Assembly (NCBI RefSeq): GCF_016863435.1
Contig: NZ_BOOW01000028.1
Coordinates: forward strand, 124,001-188,000
Length of the DNA: 64,000 bases
Direction: 5' to 3'
Source: Sinosporangium siamense
GTDB lineage: Bacteria; Actinomycetota; Actinomycetes; Streptosporangiales; Streptosporangiaceae
This document shows, piece by piece, positions 36,455-44,550 of this stretch. The notes beneath the pieces were generated by a model. It was not told the DNA's origin and made no database searches. It was given only the letters and a program-made list of their open reading frames with translations. Within the stretch, counting starts at the first letter, position 1. Each line of letters starts with the position of its first letter. The translations under genes and the position numbers were made by a program.

Positions 36455-36892
36455 ATGTCAACGGCTCAGGCAGCGATCAACAAAGCGACGTATAGCCGCT
36501 TTCACGATGCCGTGAACACTCGCGATCTGGAGATCATCTCGAAGGCGATCGACGAGGTCGTCGCGCCGGACGTGCGGTTCCACACGCCGGCGCCGATCGA
36601 TGCGACGGGGATCCAGGCGTTCAAGCGGGTGTGGGCGGTGCTCCTGCCCGCGTTCCCCGACATTCACGTCGCGGTGGAGGATCTGATCGCGGAAGGGGAC
36701 AAGGTCGTCTCCAGGAACACCGTGACCGGGACCCACCAGGGCGAGTACAGGGGCCTTGCGCCAACCGGCAAGTCCGTCGTGTACCAGGAGATCTTCGTCT
36801 TCCGTTTCTCCGACGGCCGGATCGCTGAGGTCTGGGGCGTCGTCGACCTCTACTCACAGCTGCGGCAACTCGGCGCCATTCCAGGCCCGTAG
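36455..36892 (+). CDS. SnoaL-like ester-cyclase-family protein
   Basis: 145 residues after a clear AAAGGAG. NTF2/SnoaL fold: YSRFHDAVNTRDLEIISKAID, LPAFPDIHVAVEDLIAEGDKV, VFRFSDGRIAEVWGVVD. Family members include polyketide cyclases and many small uncharacterised proteins. Similar to the transposon-borne gene at 60370 in fold but clearly diverged. Confidence 0.8.
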   Translation: MSTAQAAINKATYSRFHDAVNTRDLEIISKAIDEVVAPDVRFHTPAPIDATGIQAFKRVWAVLLPAFPDIHVAVEDLIAEGDKVVSRNTVTGTHQGEYRGLAPTGKSVVYQEIFVFRFSDGRIAEVWGVVDLYSQLRQLGAIPGP

Positions 36893-37005
36893 GCGGCCGT
36901 CACGGTGATGCCGGCATCGACGACTTGGTATGGATCGCACCACTTGGAGAGTCACAGCGGCGCTCAAGCGGGAGGGGCCAGACGACGCTGCAGGCGGCAG
37001 AGACG

Positions 37006-37179
37006 TTCACGGATCGAGTCGAGCAAGCTCAGCAACCCGTGGTGGACCGCGACCGCACTCCGGCGCTCGCCGACGCGGACCGGGAGCTGCTAGGCGAGAC
37101 GTTGAGCGGCCTGAGACGAGTGATCGGCGAGCGCGGCGGCGCCGAGCAGCTGCTGCACGGCGAGCCGCACTCGGGCAAC
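37006..37179 (+). pseudogene. Phosphotransferase fragment
   Basis: FTDRVEQAQQPVVDRDRTPA onward to EQLLHGEPHSGN resembles the middle of aminoglycoside-phosphotransferase-like kinases up to the catalytic loop; the metal-binding half is absent. No start or ribosome site. Confidence 0.45.
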
Positions 37180-37276
37180 GCTCACCGACGATCAAAGTCC
37201 CTGGATCGGACTGCAGAGATCAGCCGAGCGTGAACGTCCTGGCGCGGATACGGCGCCGGCTGGGAGGGTGGACCTC

Positions 37277-37639
37277 ATGATGGAAGACTTGCGAGACGCC
37301 GAGCGCCGACTCCAGGCCGCGCAGCTCGCTGGAGATGTCGAGGCGCTGGATCGACTGCTGGATGACCGGCTGATCTTTACCTTCGGTGCGAACGTTGCGA
37401 CCAAGGCGGACGACCTGGAGCTGCACCGCACTCGGACGCAGGTGGTGACGAAGGTGGCCGAGGAGGAGTTGACCGTGCTCGCCGATGGGCGCACTGGGGT
37501 GACATGGTTTCTCGGCACCCTCGAAGGGACCGTCTCCGGTGCGCCGTTCGCGGCCAGGATGCGCTACACCCGCACTTGGCTATACGACGAGACGCACGGC
37601 TGGCGAATCATCGCCGTGCACGCCGGCACAGCCGATTGA
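37277..37639 (+). CDS. NTF2-like (DUF4440-type) protein
   Basis: 120 residues; ATG chosen 8 bases after GGGAGGG. LRDAERRLQAAQLAGDVEAL, LLDDRLIFTFG and WRIIAVHAG are typical of small NTF2-like proteins. Function unknown; stands alone. Confidence 0.75.
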   Translation: MMEDLRDAERRLQAAQLAGDVEALDRLLDDRLIFTFGANVATKADDLELHRTRTQVVTKVAEEELTVLADGRTGVTWFLGTLEGTVSGAPFAARMRYTRTWLYDETHGWRIIAVHAGTAD

Positions 37640-37769
37640 CATAGCCGACACGTTGTCCGACGACCGGCCGGATGGTCGCCGGCGAGGTTCGACCGCCCCC
37701 GGGGGGGGCCGACGCTGGAAGCCGGGCTATCCCGGCAAGATCAAGGACTGGATCTTGGTATCCCGGCTC

Positions 37770-37862
37770 CGGCCCATGCACGTTAGCAGAGCTGAGTCGA
37801 GCGGCTTACCGTGACTTTCCGTTCGGATGCGTCCGGTGAGAGCGTTTTCGCAGGTCACGAAT
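37770..37862 (-). repeat. Tn3-end repeat, copy B (decayed, inverted)
   Basis: On the minus strand: TGCGAAAAC, 18 bases, CGAACGGAAAGTCACGGTAAG, then a shortened outer end in which most of the 38-bp terminal repeat is deleted. Same inner sequence as copies A and C. Confidence 0.65.
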
Positions 37863-38188
37863 TTGCGTGTGGGCTGGCGGGATTGTGATGTGAGGTCCAC
37901 CGGGCTGCAGTCTGAGTCGGCCGCTAGCGATTGCTGTTGTCGTGAACGCGCCGCGCGACCGATCAGGGGCGCCGGTAAGAACGCTGTCATAGGCCCCAAA
38001 CGGCGTTGATCTGGGCCCGGCGCTCGGGTCGGTGTCACCAGACGCAAAGTAGAGCGTCCGAGCTGGTCGGAGGGCCCGGACTGCGGGTGGCCGCAGGAGT
38101 GGCTACGGCTGTGGACAACCGGGGCGGGGCAGTGGCCGAATCATGGCGAGGGGATGATCTCGGTCACGCCGTCCACGATCTCACGCCG
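37863..38188. other. No gene recognised
   Basis: Sequence between the decayed transposon end and the palindrome at 38189. No frame with a ribosome site or known motif; probably intergenic debris. Confidence 0.45.
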
Positions 38189-38216
38189 ATCTCACATAAT
38201 TAGCATTATGTGAGAT
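38189..38216. promoter_or_regulatory. AT-rich palindrome, operator-like
   Basis: ATCTCACATAAT, loop TAGC, then the exact reverse complement. Its AT-rich arms suit a regulator binding site rather than a terminator. The genes it once served are gone: the flanking transporter and transposase are fragments. Confidence 0.55.
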
Positions 38217-38389
38217 GAAAATTCGGCTGGAGGAGTCCGAAGCTCGCGATGGAGAGCGACCGAGAGCACCACGAGCCCGACTCCGGCGAGCTCGGCGAGT
38301 GAGGGGACCTGCCGGAGCACCACGATGCCGATCACCGTTGCCGTGGCGGGGAGTAGCGCCACCAGCAGCGCGTACGTGGAGCGGGCCAT
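38192..38389 (-). pseudogene. EamA-type transporter, C-terminal fragment
   Basis: STYALLVALLPATATVIGIV and VPSLAELAGVGLVVLSVALH are the last two helices of an EamA/DMT-superfamily exporter. The preceding eight helices are missing. Confidence 0.6.
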
Positions 38390-38489
38390 GCACGACCAGG
38401 CCGACGCGTCGGCGCGAGGAAGCCGCAGCGGACGCGCCGGCCTGCTCGGTATGAGGAAGTGCCGTCACGCCGAGCGCGGGGCGATCATC

Positions 38490-38673
38490 GCGAGGAACTC
38501 GGCAAGCTCTACCTGGCCACCGTCGGGGATTGTTCTCCCACCGGCTGCTCGGCTACGCCATGTCCGAACACCACGATGCCGCGCTGCCCTGCGCCTCACT
38601 GCAGATGGCGGCGGCCACCTGCGGTGCCGAGGTGTATGGGGTGATCTTCCACTCGGAAAGCGGATTCAACTGA
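38490..38673 (+). pseudogene. IS3-type transposase fragment
   Basis: GKLYLATV, then in another frame RLLGYAMSEHHDAALPCASL and GVIFHSESGFN, match the rve integrase core of IS3-family OrfB around the second catalytic aspartate, then stop. Frameshifted and truncated. Confidence 0.6.
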
Positions 38674-39280
38674 TCGTCGCAACACCCGCGCCTGCCTGAG
38701 CTTCGGCGTCGATGCTGCCGACGGTCAGGTCGGTCAGCGCCGCGATGGCCTCGGCGACGGTGGCCCGCCCCCGGTTCAGCTCCGCGGCGATCGCCTCTGC
38801 CGCACCCAGCGCGCCGACGCAGCGCAGCCGGAGGGCTTCCTGCGTGAGCCCGGAGTACGGCCGCAGGGCGGTGGCCATCAGGTCCGTGTAGCCGTCGAGC
38901 AGTTTGCGCTCGATCGCCTCCATCTCCTGGTTCCCCTTGAGCGCGGCCGAGATAGCGGTCCACTCGGGCATATCGGTGGCGCACGCGAAGTAGGCGGCGC
39001 TCAGGACGCGGGCGATCTCACGGGGGACGGCCGGGGCATCACGCAGGGCCTCCTCCGAGGCGGCCCGGTGCCGCTCGTCGAGCCTCCGGTAGAGCGCGAT
39101 CAGCAGTCCGGGGCGGGTGCCGAAGTGGTCGTAGACGATCGGCCTGCTCACTCCTGCGGCCTCCGCCAGGCTGAGCAGCGTGAGGCTGTCGGTGCCGTGG
39201 GCGCGCACGATCGCCATGGCGGTGTCGAGCAGTTGCTCCCGCCTGGCCGACTTGGACAGGCGAGTCGATCCCGTGGTCAT
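38666..39280 (-). CDS. TetR-family repressor
   Basis: 204 residues; GGGAGGACG precedes the ATG. Helix-turn-helix REQLLDTAMAIVRAHGTDSL and GVSRPIVYDHFGTRPGLL. Divergent from a Rossmann oxidoreductase gene with a repeated operator between, so this is a classic regulator-target pair. Confidence 0.85.
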   Translation of the reverse strand: MTTGSTRLSKSARREQLLDTAMAIVRAHGTDSLTLLSLAEAAGVSRPIVYDHFGTRPGLLIALYRRLDERHRAASEEALRDAPAVPREIARVLSAAYFACATDMPEWTAISAALKGNQEMEAIERKLLDGYTDLMATALRPYSGLTQEALRLRCVGALGAAEAIAAELNRGRATVAEAIAALTDLTVGSIDAEAQAGAGVATIS

Positions 39281-39312
39281 CGTCCTCCCTTGCGTTGCCT
39301 CCCAGCATAAGC

Positions 39313-39341
39313 TACAAAATGTAAGTTACAGAATGTAAGTT
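39313..39341. promoter_or_regulatory. Operator with direct and inverted repeats
   Basis: TACAAAATGTAAGT is followed directly by TACAGAATGTAAGT, and the join forms the palindrome TGTAA-G-TTACA (39320-39330). It lies between the divergent TetR and reductase starts and is AT-rich, as expected for the TetR binding site. Confidence 0.7.
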
Positions 39342-39358
39342 AACGAAAGGGCATCACC

Positions 39359-40384
39359 GTGGAGCACTCCGTACTGATCATGGGCGGATCCGGCCAGGCG
39401 GGCGCGGGGACCGCAGCCCTCCTGCGCCGGTGGTACCCGGAGCTGCCGCTGACGATCGCGGGCCGCGATCTCGACCGCGCCCGGCGGGTCGCCGACGAGC
39501 TCGGCGGCGCGACAGCCGTGACCATCGATCTGCGGCGAGGCGACCTCGGCCTCCAGGAGACCGACGGCTACTCGGCGGTCGTGGCAACGGTGTGGGACAG
39601 CCACCTGAACGGACTGCGTTACGCACAGGACCGCGGCCTGCCGTACGTCAGCATCTCCAGCGGCCTGGTCGACATCGGCCCCGAGGTTGTCGCCGCCGGC
39701 TTGCGAGCCGGCGCGGCGCCGATCCTGCTGGCCAGCCACTGGTACGCCGGGCTCGTCGTCCTCGCGGTGCTCGGCCTCGCCAGGGAGTTCGACCGGATCG
39801 ACACCATCGAGGTCAGCGGCGTGCTGGACGAACAGGACAGCGGCGGGCCCGCGGCCACGGTGGACATGGCACGTCTGCTGGCCGCCACCTCGGCGGGGCA
39901 CGTCCGCCGCGACGGCGTCTTCAGCTGGGTCAGCGGCCCCGACGCACAGGTGGAGGTCACCAGCGTGGACGGCGCCGTGCTGCCCGGCCAGATCGTCCCC
40001 ATCCTCGACGTGCCGAGCCTGGCCATCGCGACGGGCGCCCCCAACGTCCGCTTCGCGTTCGCGATCGGTGAATCGGCGGGCAGGCGGCGCGGAGGGCCCG
40101 CGTCCACGGAGGTCAAGATCGACCTTGAGGGCGTGGACCGCGCGGGCGCACCACTCAGGACGAGCCGCTACCTCCTCCACCCGGAGGGGCAGCGCCCCCT
40201 GACGGCGCTCGGGCTCGCCCTCGGCGTCGAACGGCTGCTCGGCCTGCGCGGCGACCCCGTGCCGCCCGGCCTCCACACCCCCGAGGCGTTGATCGACCCC
40301 GCCTACGCGGCCGAGCGGATGGCGGAAATCGGCGCCACCTTCACCGACTCCGCCGATCGAGAATCGCGGGCGGCGCGCCCGTGA
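39359..40384 (+). CDS. Saccharopine-dehydrogenase-like NAD(P)-binding protein
   Basis: 341 residues from GTG after AAAGGG. VLIMGGSGQAGAGTAALLRR is the Rossmann motif; the layout (AGRDLDRARRVADELGG, then LPYVSISSGLVDIGPEVV) follows the saccharopine-dehydrogenase-like family. Target of the divergent TetR at 38666. Substrate unknown. Confidence 0.75.
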   Translation: MEHSVLIMGGSGQAGAGTAALLRRWYPELPLTIAGRDLDRARRVADELGGATAVTIDLRRGDLGLQETDGYSAVVATVWDSHLNGLRYAQDRGLPYVSISSGLVDIGPEVVAAGLRAGAAPILLASHWYAGLVVLAVLGLAREFDRIDTIEVSGVLDEQDSGGPAATVDMARLLAATSAGHVRRDGVFSWVSGPDAQVEVTSVDGAVLPGQIVPILDVPSLAIATGAPNVRFAFAIGESAGRRRGGPASTEVKIDLEGVDRAGAPLRTSRYLLHPEGQRPLTALGLALGVERLLGLRGDPVPPGLHTPEALIDPAYAAERMAEIGATFTDSADRESRAARP

Positions 40385-40508
40385 GACGACCTGATTCATG
40401 ATGGCGCTGTCAGGCACGGGTCGCCCCGCCGAGCTCGCGGGTGCGGACGTCACTTGAACCGGCCTCGGGGAACATCGGTACAGCGGTTATCGGTGAGAAC
40501 GATCATGG

Positions 40509-40875
40509 TCAGGGCGTCAGGGTGCTGACCCGGGTCTCGTACTCGCGTCGGGCCTTGCGCTGGGAAGGAACCGCAGGGCCCCGGCCGCCGTCGAGCGACT
40601 GGCAGCGGGCGAGGAGCCGGCGGTGTACGGCGGAGGCGGCGGTGTACGGCGGAGGCGGCGGTAACGCGCAGGGTGTAACCCTGGCCGCGTCGTACGGTGA
40701 CGCCCTGGTCGAGTGCGGCCCGTTCGGCGGGCTCCAGTTCGGTGGTGCGGAGGAAGTCTGCGATCTTGCCCGGCATGTCGAGGGTGACCGGTAGCTCCAG
40801 GGCTTGGGTGCCCTCCTCGGCGGCGGTACGGTCGGGCAGGAGGTCGGCGACGGCGCTGGCCCACCGTCCGGCCAT
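40509..40875 (-). pseudogene. Hypothetical gene frameshifted by a 19-bp tandem duplication
   Basis: The first 75 residues (LELPVTLDMPGKIADFLRTT, ALDQGVTVRRGQGYTLRV) are protein-like. After TAASAVHRRL the frame turns arginine/proline-rich. Removing one copy of the 19-bp repeat at 40621-40658 restores LLARCQSLDGGRGPA and ARREYETRVSTLTP to a stop at 40509, about 115 residues. Function unknown. Confidence 0.6.
40621..40658. repeat. 19-bp perfect tandem duplication
   Basis: The unit CGGTGTACGGCGGAGGCGG occurs twice in a row. As 19 is not a multiple of three it breaks the gene on the minus strand. Confidence 0.9.
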
Positions 40876-40955
40876 GCGTGACGGTGTTTCTACAGGCAGT
40901 CACCCTGCTGCCTGGGCGCGGGCGACCGCGCCACCCCCGTCACTTGGAGGATGAG

Positions 40956-41078
40956 ATGGATCACCCCACGCCGTCCGGGTATGAGGCCCCGCAGCTGAGC
41001 CGCGTCGGCTCGTTCGCGAGCAGCTACAGCAAGGACACCAGCGACGACTCCGACGCCGGCCACTACTACACCAGCTGA
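40956..41078 (+). CDS. Lasso-type RiPP leader peptide (orphan precursor)
   Basis: 40 residues; ATG 5 bases after GGAGG. The leader YEAPQLSRVGSF fits the lasso precursor pattern YxxPxLxxxGxF that the RRE protein recognises. The tail SKDTSDDSDAGHYYTS is very acidic and lacks the usual threonine two residues before a Gly core, so the core is unclear. Directly after it lies the beginning of a cyclase-like gene that soon stops. No peptidase or RRE gene is nearby, so the cluster is a remnant. Confidence 0.55.
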   Translation: MDHPTPSGYEAPQLSRVGSFASSYSKDTSDDSDAGHYYTS

Positions 41079-41081
41079 ACC

Positions 41082-41213
41082 ATGGACACCGCCGAGCAGA
41101 GCGCCTGGTTCGTGTCCCTGCCCGATGCGGCCACCACGCGGGCGGCTGGTGACCTGCCGGCCCCGCCTAATGTCCGAACTGATCATGACCGTCTAGCCCG
41201 GCGATCACATTAA
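41082..41213 (+). pseudogene. Start of a lasso cyclase (asparagine-synthase-like), truncated
   Basis: ATG 4 bases after the precursor stop. EQSAWFVSLPDAATTRAAG resembles the N-terminus of lasso-peptide asparagine-synthase homologues (typically WFVVLPD). It ends after 43 residues; the rest of the enzyme is missing. The call rests on a short match plus the position. Confidence 0.4.
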
Positions 41214-41539
41214 CCCGGGCCTTCTGAGCGTGATCGAGCACGGCGGAACTCCCACACCCGAAAACCGCCTCTCCACTTGCCAAGTGGTTCCTCGCGGAGC
41301 AACTGGACCAGAAAACGGTCACCAGGAATCGCGCCGTGGATTCAGGGCTAAGGGTGCGATCTAGAAGGTTCCGCCTCAGTTGCCTCCGCACTTGAGTAAC
41401 TTGTGACCACACTCGTGATCTTCAGCCAGCGGGCGGTCTCGGTTCAATGCCGGGGCTGCCAGTTGGAGTCCTACTCGCAATCATCCTGTCGGTGAAGCCG
41501 GAAGTCCTCGGCGAGATCAGGAAGGGAGTGAGTTCGACT

Positions 41540-41647
41540 ATGAAGATCGCCAAGAAGGTGCACGCTCTCATTTCGATCCGCGCCATCCTGGCGGCTGGAG
41601 CGATCGGTAGCTCGCCCGCCTCTAATGATCACGGGCGCTCCTCATAG
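41540..41647 (+). pseudogene. 35-residue signal-peptide-like N-terminus
   Basis: GGGAG upstream of ATG; the product MKIAKKVHALISIRAILAAG is a typical Sec signal (basic start, hydrophobic core), followed by SSPASNDHGRSS and a stop. Probably the start of a secreted-protein gene whose body is lost. The surrounding 41214-41795 is AT-richer and holds nothing else recognisable. Confidence 0.4.
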
Positions 41648-41795
41648 GTTCCCGGAATCTTCACCCAGTGAGCCGATGTGCCCACGCGGGCACACCAACC
41701 TGGTGGGACTCGAGCCACTGTAGAAAGCTTCACGCTAGACCACACGGTTCCTGCTGTCGGCAGGAGCTCAACCAAGCCCGTCAGGCGCGAATCGG

Positions 41796-42584
41796 TCAGC
41801 GGCAGGTCACCATGAGCGCGCCCAGGTGGGCGAACTCGGCGGCGACCGGGCGGCCGGGTTCCAGCGGGACAGCGTCGGTCATCCCGCCGGTGAGGACGAT
41901 CCAGCCCTCCTCCAGGGCCAGCCCTCGCTCGGCGAGGGAGTTCGCGGCGAGCGCGAGCGCCCGCGCCGGATGGCCCTGCATGGCCGCGCCCGTCGCGGTG
42001 TCCACCACCGTCCCCGCCACACTCAGCACGCACGCCTCGAGCGCGAGGTCGAGGCCGGCCGGGTCCACTTCCACGTCACCCACCACGAACTGGGCCGACG
42101 ACGCGTTGTCGGCGACCACGTCGAGGAGGGTGAACCGGAAGTCGCGGTAGCGGCTGTCGATCACTCCGAGGCCCGCGGACACGCTCCGCACCGCCGCCAT
42201 CGCCGAGGCAGGGGTGACCCCGGGACCCTCCAACCGCCGACCGAGCGTGAAGACGATCTCGGGCTCCACCCGCGGGTGGATGAGGCGCTCGGTCCGCACG
42301 TGCGCGCCGGCGTCGAGCACCATGCCGTCGGTGAGCCAGCCGGTCAGCGGGGCGTCCACGCCCATCCGCCGCTGCTTGGCACGCGAAGTGAGTCCCAGCT
42401 TTACGCCGACGATCCTCTCGCCTCCGGCGATTCTGGCCGCCACCAGCTCCGACTGCACCTGGTAGGCGGTGCCGAGGTCCAGGCCGGGCCAGTCCTCGGT
42501 GATGGGGTGGCGCGCCGTACGGGTCGACTCCGCCGCGCGCAACTCTTCGACGGCCCGAACGACCGTCCATGTGTTCGTCGTCAT
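41796..42584 (-). CDS. 2-keto-4-pentenoate hydratase / 4-oxalocrotonate decarboxylase family enzyme
   Basis: 262 residues from ATG 42584. IVGVKLGLTSRAKQRRMGVD, the metal-binding HPRVEPEIVF, and FRFTLLDVVADNASSAQFVV are signature blocks of the hydratase/decarboxylase family in meta-cleavage pathways of aromatic degradation (decarboxylase is the better match by GLGVIDSRYRDFRF). No other meta-pathway gene survives nearby. It lies divergent to a truncated organic-acid transporter. Confidence 0.8.
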   Translation of the reverse strand: MTTNTWTVVRAVEELRAAESTRTARHPITEDWPGLDLGTAYQVQSELVAARIAGGERIVGVKLGLTSRAKQRRMGVDAPLTGWLTDGMVLDAGAHVRTERLIHPRVEPEIVFTLGRRLEGPGVTPASAMAAVRSVSAGLGVIDSRYRDFRFTLLDVVADNASSAQFVVGDVEVDPAGLDLALEACVLSVAGTVVDTATGAAMQGHPARALALAANSLAERGLALEEGWIVLTGGMTDAVPLEPGRPVAAEFAHLGALMVTCR

Positions 42585-42743
42585 GGTGACCAAGGTGGAC
42601 CGGGACGGCCACGGCTTCGACCTGACGTTCCCGCATACCGGAAATCCGGATAGTTGCGTCCGTCACTATCGGTCCTACGGTCACTCCAACCCGCCGTCGT
42701 GCCTTGAGGCGGGAGAAACATCCCAGGCTGGAGGAATCCGTCG

Positions 42744-43349
42744 ATGAACAGACAGGAACTCAAGGTCGTCGGCGCGTCGGCCGTCGGCACGGTGTTCGAG
42801 TGGTACGACTTCTTCCTCTACGGCGCGCTCGTCCCCGTGATCGGCAGCAGGTTCTTCAGCGACTACGGCACGGCGGCGCAGACCGTGTTCGCGCTGTTGA
42901 CCTTCGCCGCCGGGTTCATCGTCCGCCCGATCGGCGCGCTGGTGTTCGCCCGGATCACCGACCTGGTCGGCCGCAAGATCGTGTTCCTGATGACGCTCGT
43001 GCTGATGGGCGCCTCGACGGTCGCGGTCGGCTTGCTGCCCACCGCGGACGAGATCGGCATCCTGGCCCCCATCCTGCTGGTGACCTGCCGCATCCTGCAG
43101 GGACTCGCGGTCAGCGGCGAGTTCGGCGCGGCGATCACCCACGTCTCGGAGTACGCCCCCGCGCGGCAGCGCGCGTACTTCGTCGGCTGGCTCACCGGCA
43201 CCACGCAGGCCGGCGAGCGCGTGCGCGAGCGTGGACTTGCCCGAACCCGACTCGCCGACCACCGCCACGATGCGCCCGGCCTCCACCGTCAGGTCGGCGC
43301 CGTCCACGGCGGGCCGGCCGCGCCCGTACGGCCCGTAGCGGACGCTTAG
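42744..43349 (+). pseudogene. MHS-type MFS transporter, truncated after about 155 residues
   Basis: ATG after [26 protein letters not shown] and [20 protein letters not shown] are hallmarks of metabolite:H+ symporters for organic acids. The match ends at LTGTTQAG (about 43206); the rest of the frame is antisense to an ABC ATPase fragment. So only four or five of twelve helices remain. Confidence 0.75.
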
Positions 43350-43376
43350 GCCACGTACGGCCAGCAGGGGTGTCAT
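43207..43376 (-). pseudogene. ABC ATPase (peptide/nickel type), N-terminal fragment
   Basis: From ATG 43376: [20 protein letters not shown] and the Walker A motif [16 protein letters not shown], then fused to the transporter fragment on the other strand. No Walker B or signature. Confidence 0.7.
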
Positions 43377-43524
43377 CGTGTCTCCGATCGCGTACGCAGT
43401 ACGTGGCCGAGGTGGTTGACCGCGAGCGCCACCGCGGTGACGACGAGACCGGGCACGGTCGTCAGCCACCAGGCCGAGGCGAGGAAGGGGCGTCCCGCGG
43501 CGACCAGCGAGCCCATTCGGGCGC
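43373..43524 (-). pseudogene. DppC-like ABC permease, C-terminal fragment
   Basis: [19 protein letters not shown] then [20 protein letters not shown] to a stop that overlaps the ATPase start as ATGA, the natural order of a peptide ABC operon. The first 80 percent is missing. Confidence 0.65.
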
Positions 43525-43544
43525 CGGGGACGGGGGCTCCTAGA

Positions 43545-43781
43545 CGGCACCGCCAGGGTCACGGTCGGCAGCACCAGACCGGCGAGCCCGTCCTCGGCCC
43601 TGGCGGGGAACAGCGGCAACCTGAACGAGAACGCCGGCAACAGCACCAGCTTGAGCCAGAAGGTCGTGACGGACAGCGACAGGCCGGGCAATGCGCCGAG
43701 CGAACGGCGCAGCCACATCCACCGGGTGTGCGCGGCCCACCAGGCGATCAAGAAGCCGAGCGGGAGCGCTGGCGGCAGCGC
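43545..43781 (-). pseudogene. DppB-like ABC permease, internal fragment
   Basis: [36 protein letters not shown], ending [12 protein letters not shown], matches the middle of DppB-type permeases. Its front is fused to an unrelated gene and its end to the DppC scrap. Confidence 0.6.
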
Positions 43782-44151
43782 GCCCGCTCGGGCGGCGTTG
43801 AAGCGCAGCATCGCGATGTCGCCGAGCGGGCTGGCCCCGAGCGGGTGGGTCGCACCAGTTGCGCAGGCTCTGCCGAGCCTGCTCGGGATGGGCAGCCAGC
43901 AGGGCCTGCAGCCGGGTCAGGTCGCGTTGGTTGAGGATGTCGCGCCGCTCGACTTCGGCCTTCAGCTTCGCCCAGTTGGTGAAACCGTAGTCGCGGGCGA
44001 TCGCCGGCTGGGCGGCGTTCAGCGTCGGATGCTCGGTGATGGCGGCGAGGCGGGAGGTCGCGGCGTCCTCGCCGGCCTGGGCTGCGCGCAGGAGCTCTGT
44101 GGCCTGGCGGCGCAGCTGGGCGAGGTCGGGGCGGTCGGGAAGCTGGGGCAT
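43782..44151 (-). pseudogene. Ankyrin-type protein, N-terminal part, fused to the permease scrap
   Basis: From ATG 44151 with upstream AGGGAG: MPQLPDRPDLAQLRRQATEL and LNAAQPAIARDYGFTNWAKL is the usual N-terminus of short ankyrin-repeat proteins of actinobacteria. A frameshift near WCDPP leads to [13 protein letters not shown] and then the permease fragment. Confidence 0.55.
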
Positions 44152-44528
44152 GACATCTCCCTGGCGAGCCGGTGGTCCGCATACCAGGCCGAAAGGAGAT
44201 CGCCTGTGTGCTGATGGCTGTGCTGCGGTGAGGTGGACTCTGTCCTGCCCGCGGACCCGGAGGCGCCCTCCTGCGCCGTGGGCTCCACCCTAGCCGGGAG
44301 CGGCCTGCGGCGCAGGGCGTCAGGCGTGAGGTCGTAGTCGGTGCCGGGCAGGCGGGCGAACTCCGCGGCGACCTCCTGCTCGCTCCACCCGCGTGCGACC
44401 TCCGCCGCGATGTACCGGATAACGTGCCGGAGTCGCGCAGCGTTCCGGCGGGACTTTGTCCTGGTCGGCGTGCCGCCATGATCGCTTATACGTGAAAATA
44501 GACGATTATCACGTACATGCCTTGCCAT
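44019..44528 (-). CDS. Small protein related to the recombinase-linked leader ORF
   Basis: From ATG 44528 the product reads through a recombination-site-like palindrome, then SDHGGTPTRTKSRRNAARLR and HVIRYIAAEVARGWSEQEVA. The SDHG...RxAARLRHVIxYIA block matches the 36-residue ORF in front of the recombinase at 61120, at protein and DNA level. Here it is longer, but the last third overlaps the ankyrin gene and may not be real. In the transposon copy the start is ATG at the serine block; here it is ATA. Probably a leftover of an older related transposon. Confidence 0.4.
   Translation of the reverse strand: MARHVRDNRLFSRISDHGGTPTRTKSRRNAARLRHVIRYIAAEVARGWSEQEVAAEFARLPGTDYDLTPDALRRRPLPARVEPTAQEGASGSAGRTESTSPQHSHQHTGDLLSAWYADHRLAREMSCPSFPTAPTSPSCAARPQSSCAQPRPARTPRPPASPPSPSIRR
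44489..44515. other. Second copy of the recombination-core-like palindrome
   Basis: TACGTGAAAA, seven bases, TTATCACGTA: the same arms as at 60984-61012, with one mismatch, and followed (minus strand) by the same short coding block. It lies outside the current transposon, 3.8 kb left of its left end. Confidence 0.65.
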
Positions 44529-44550
44529 CGTGGAGCCCTTCGAGCTCATA

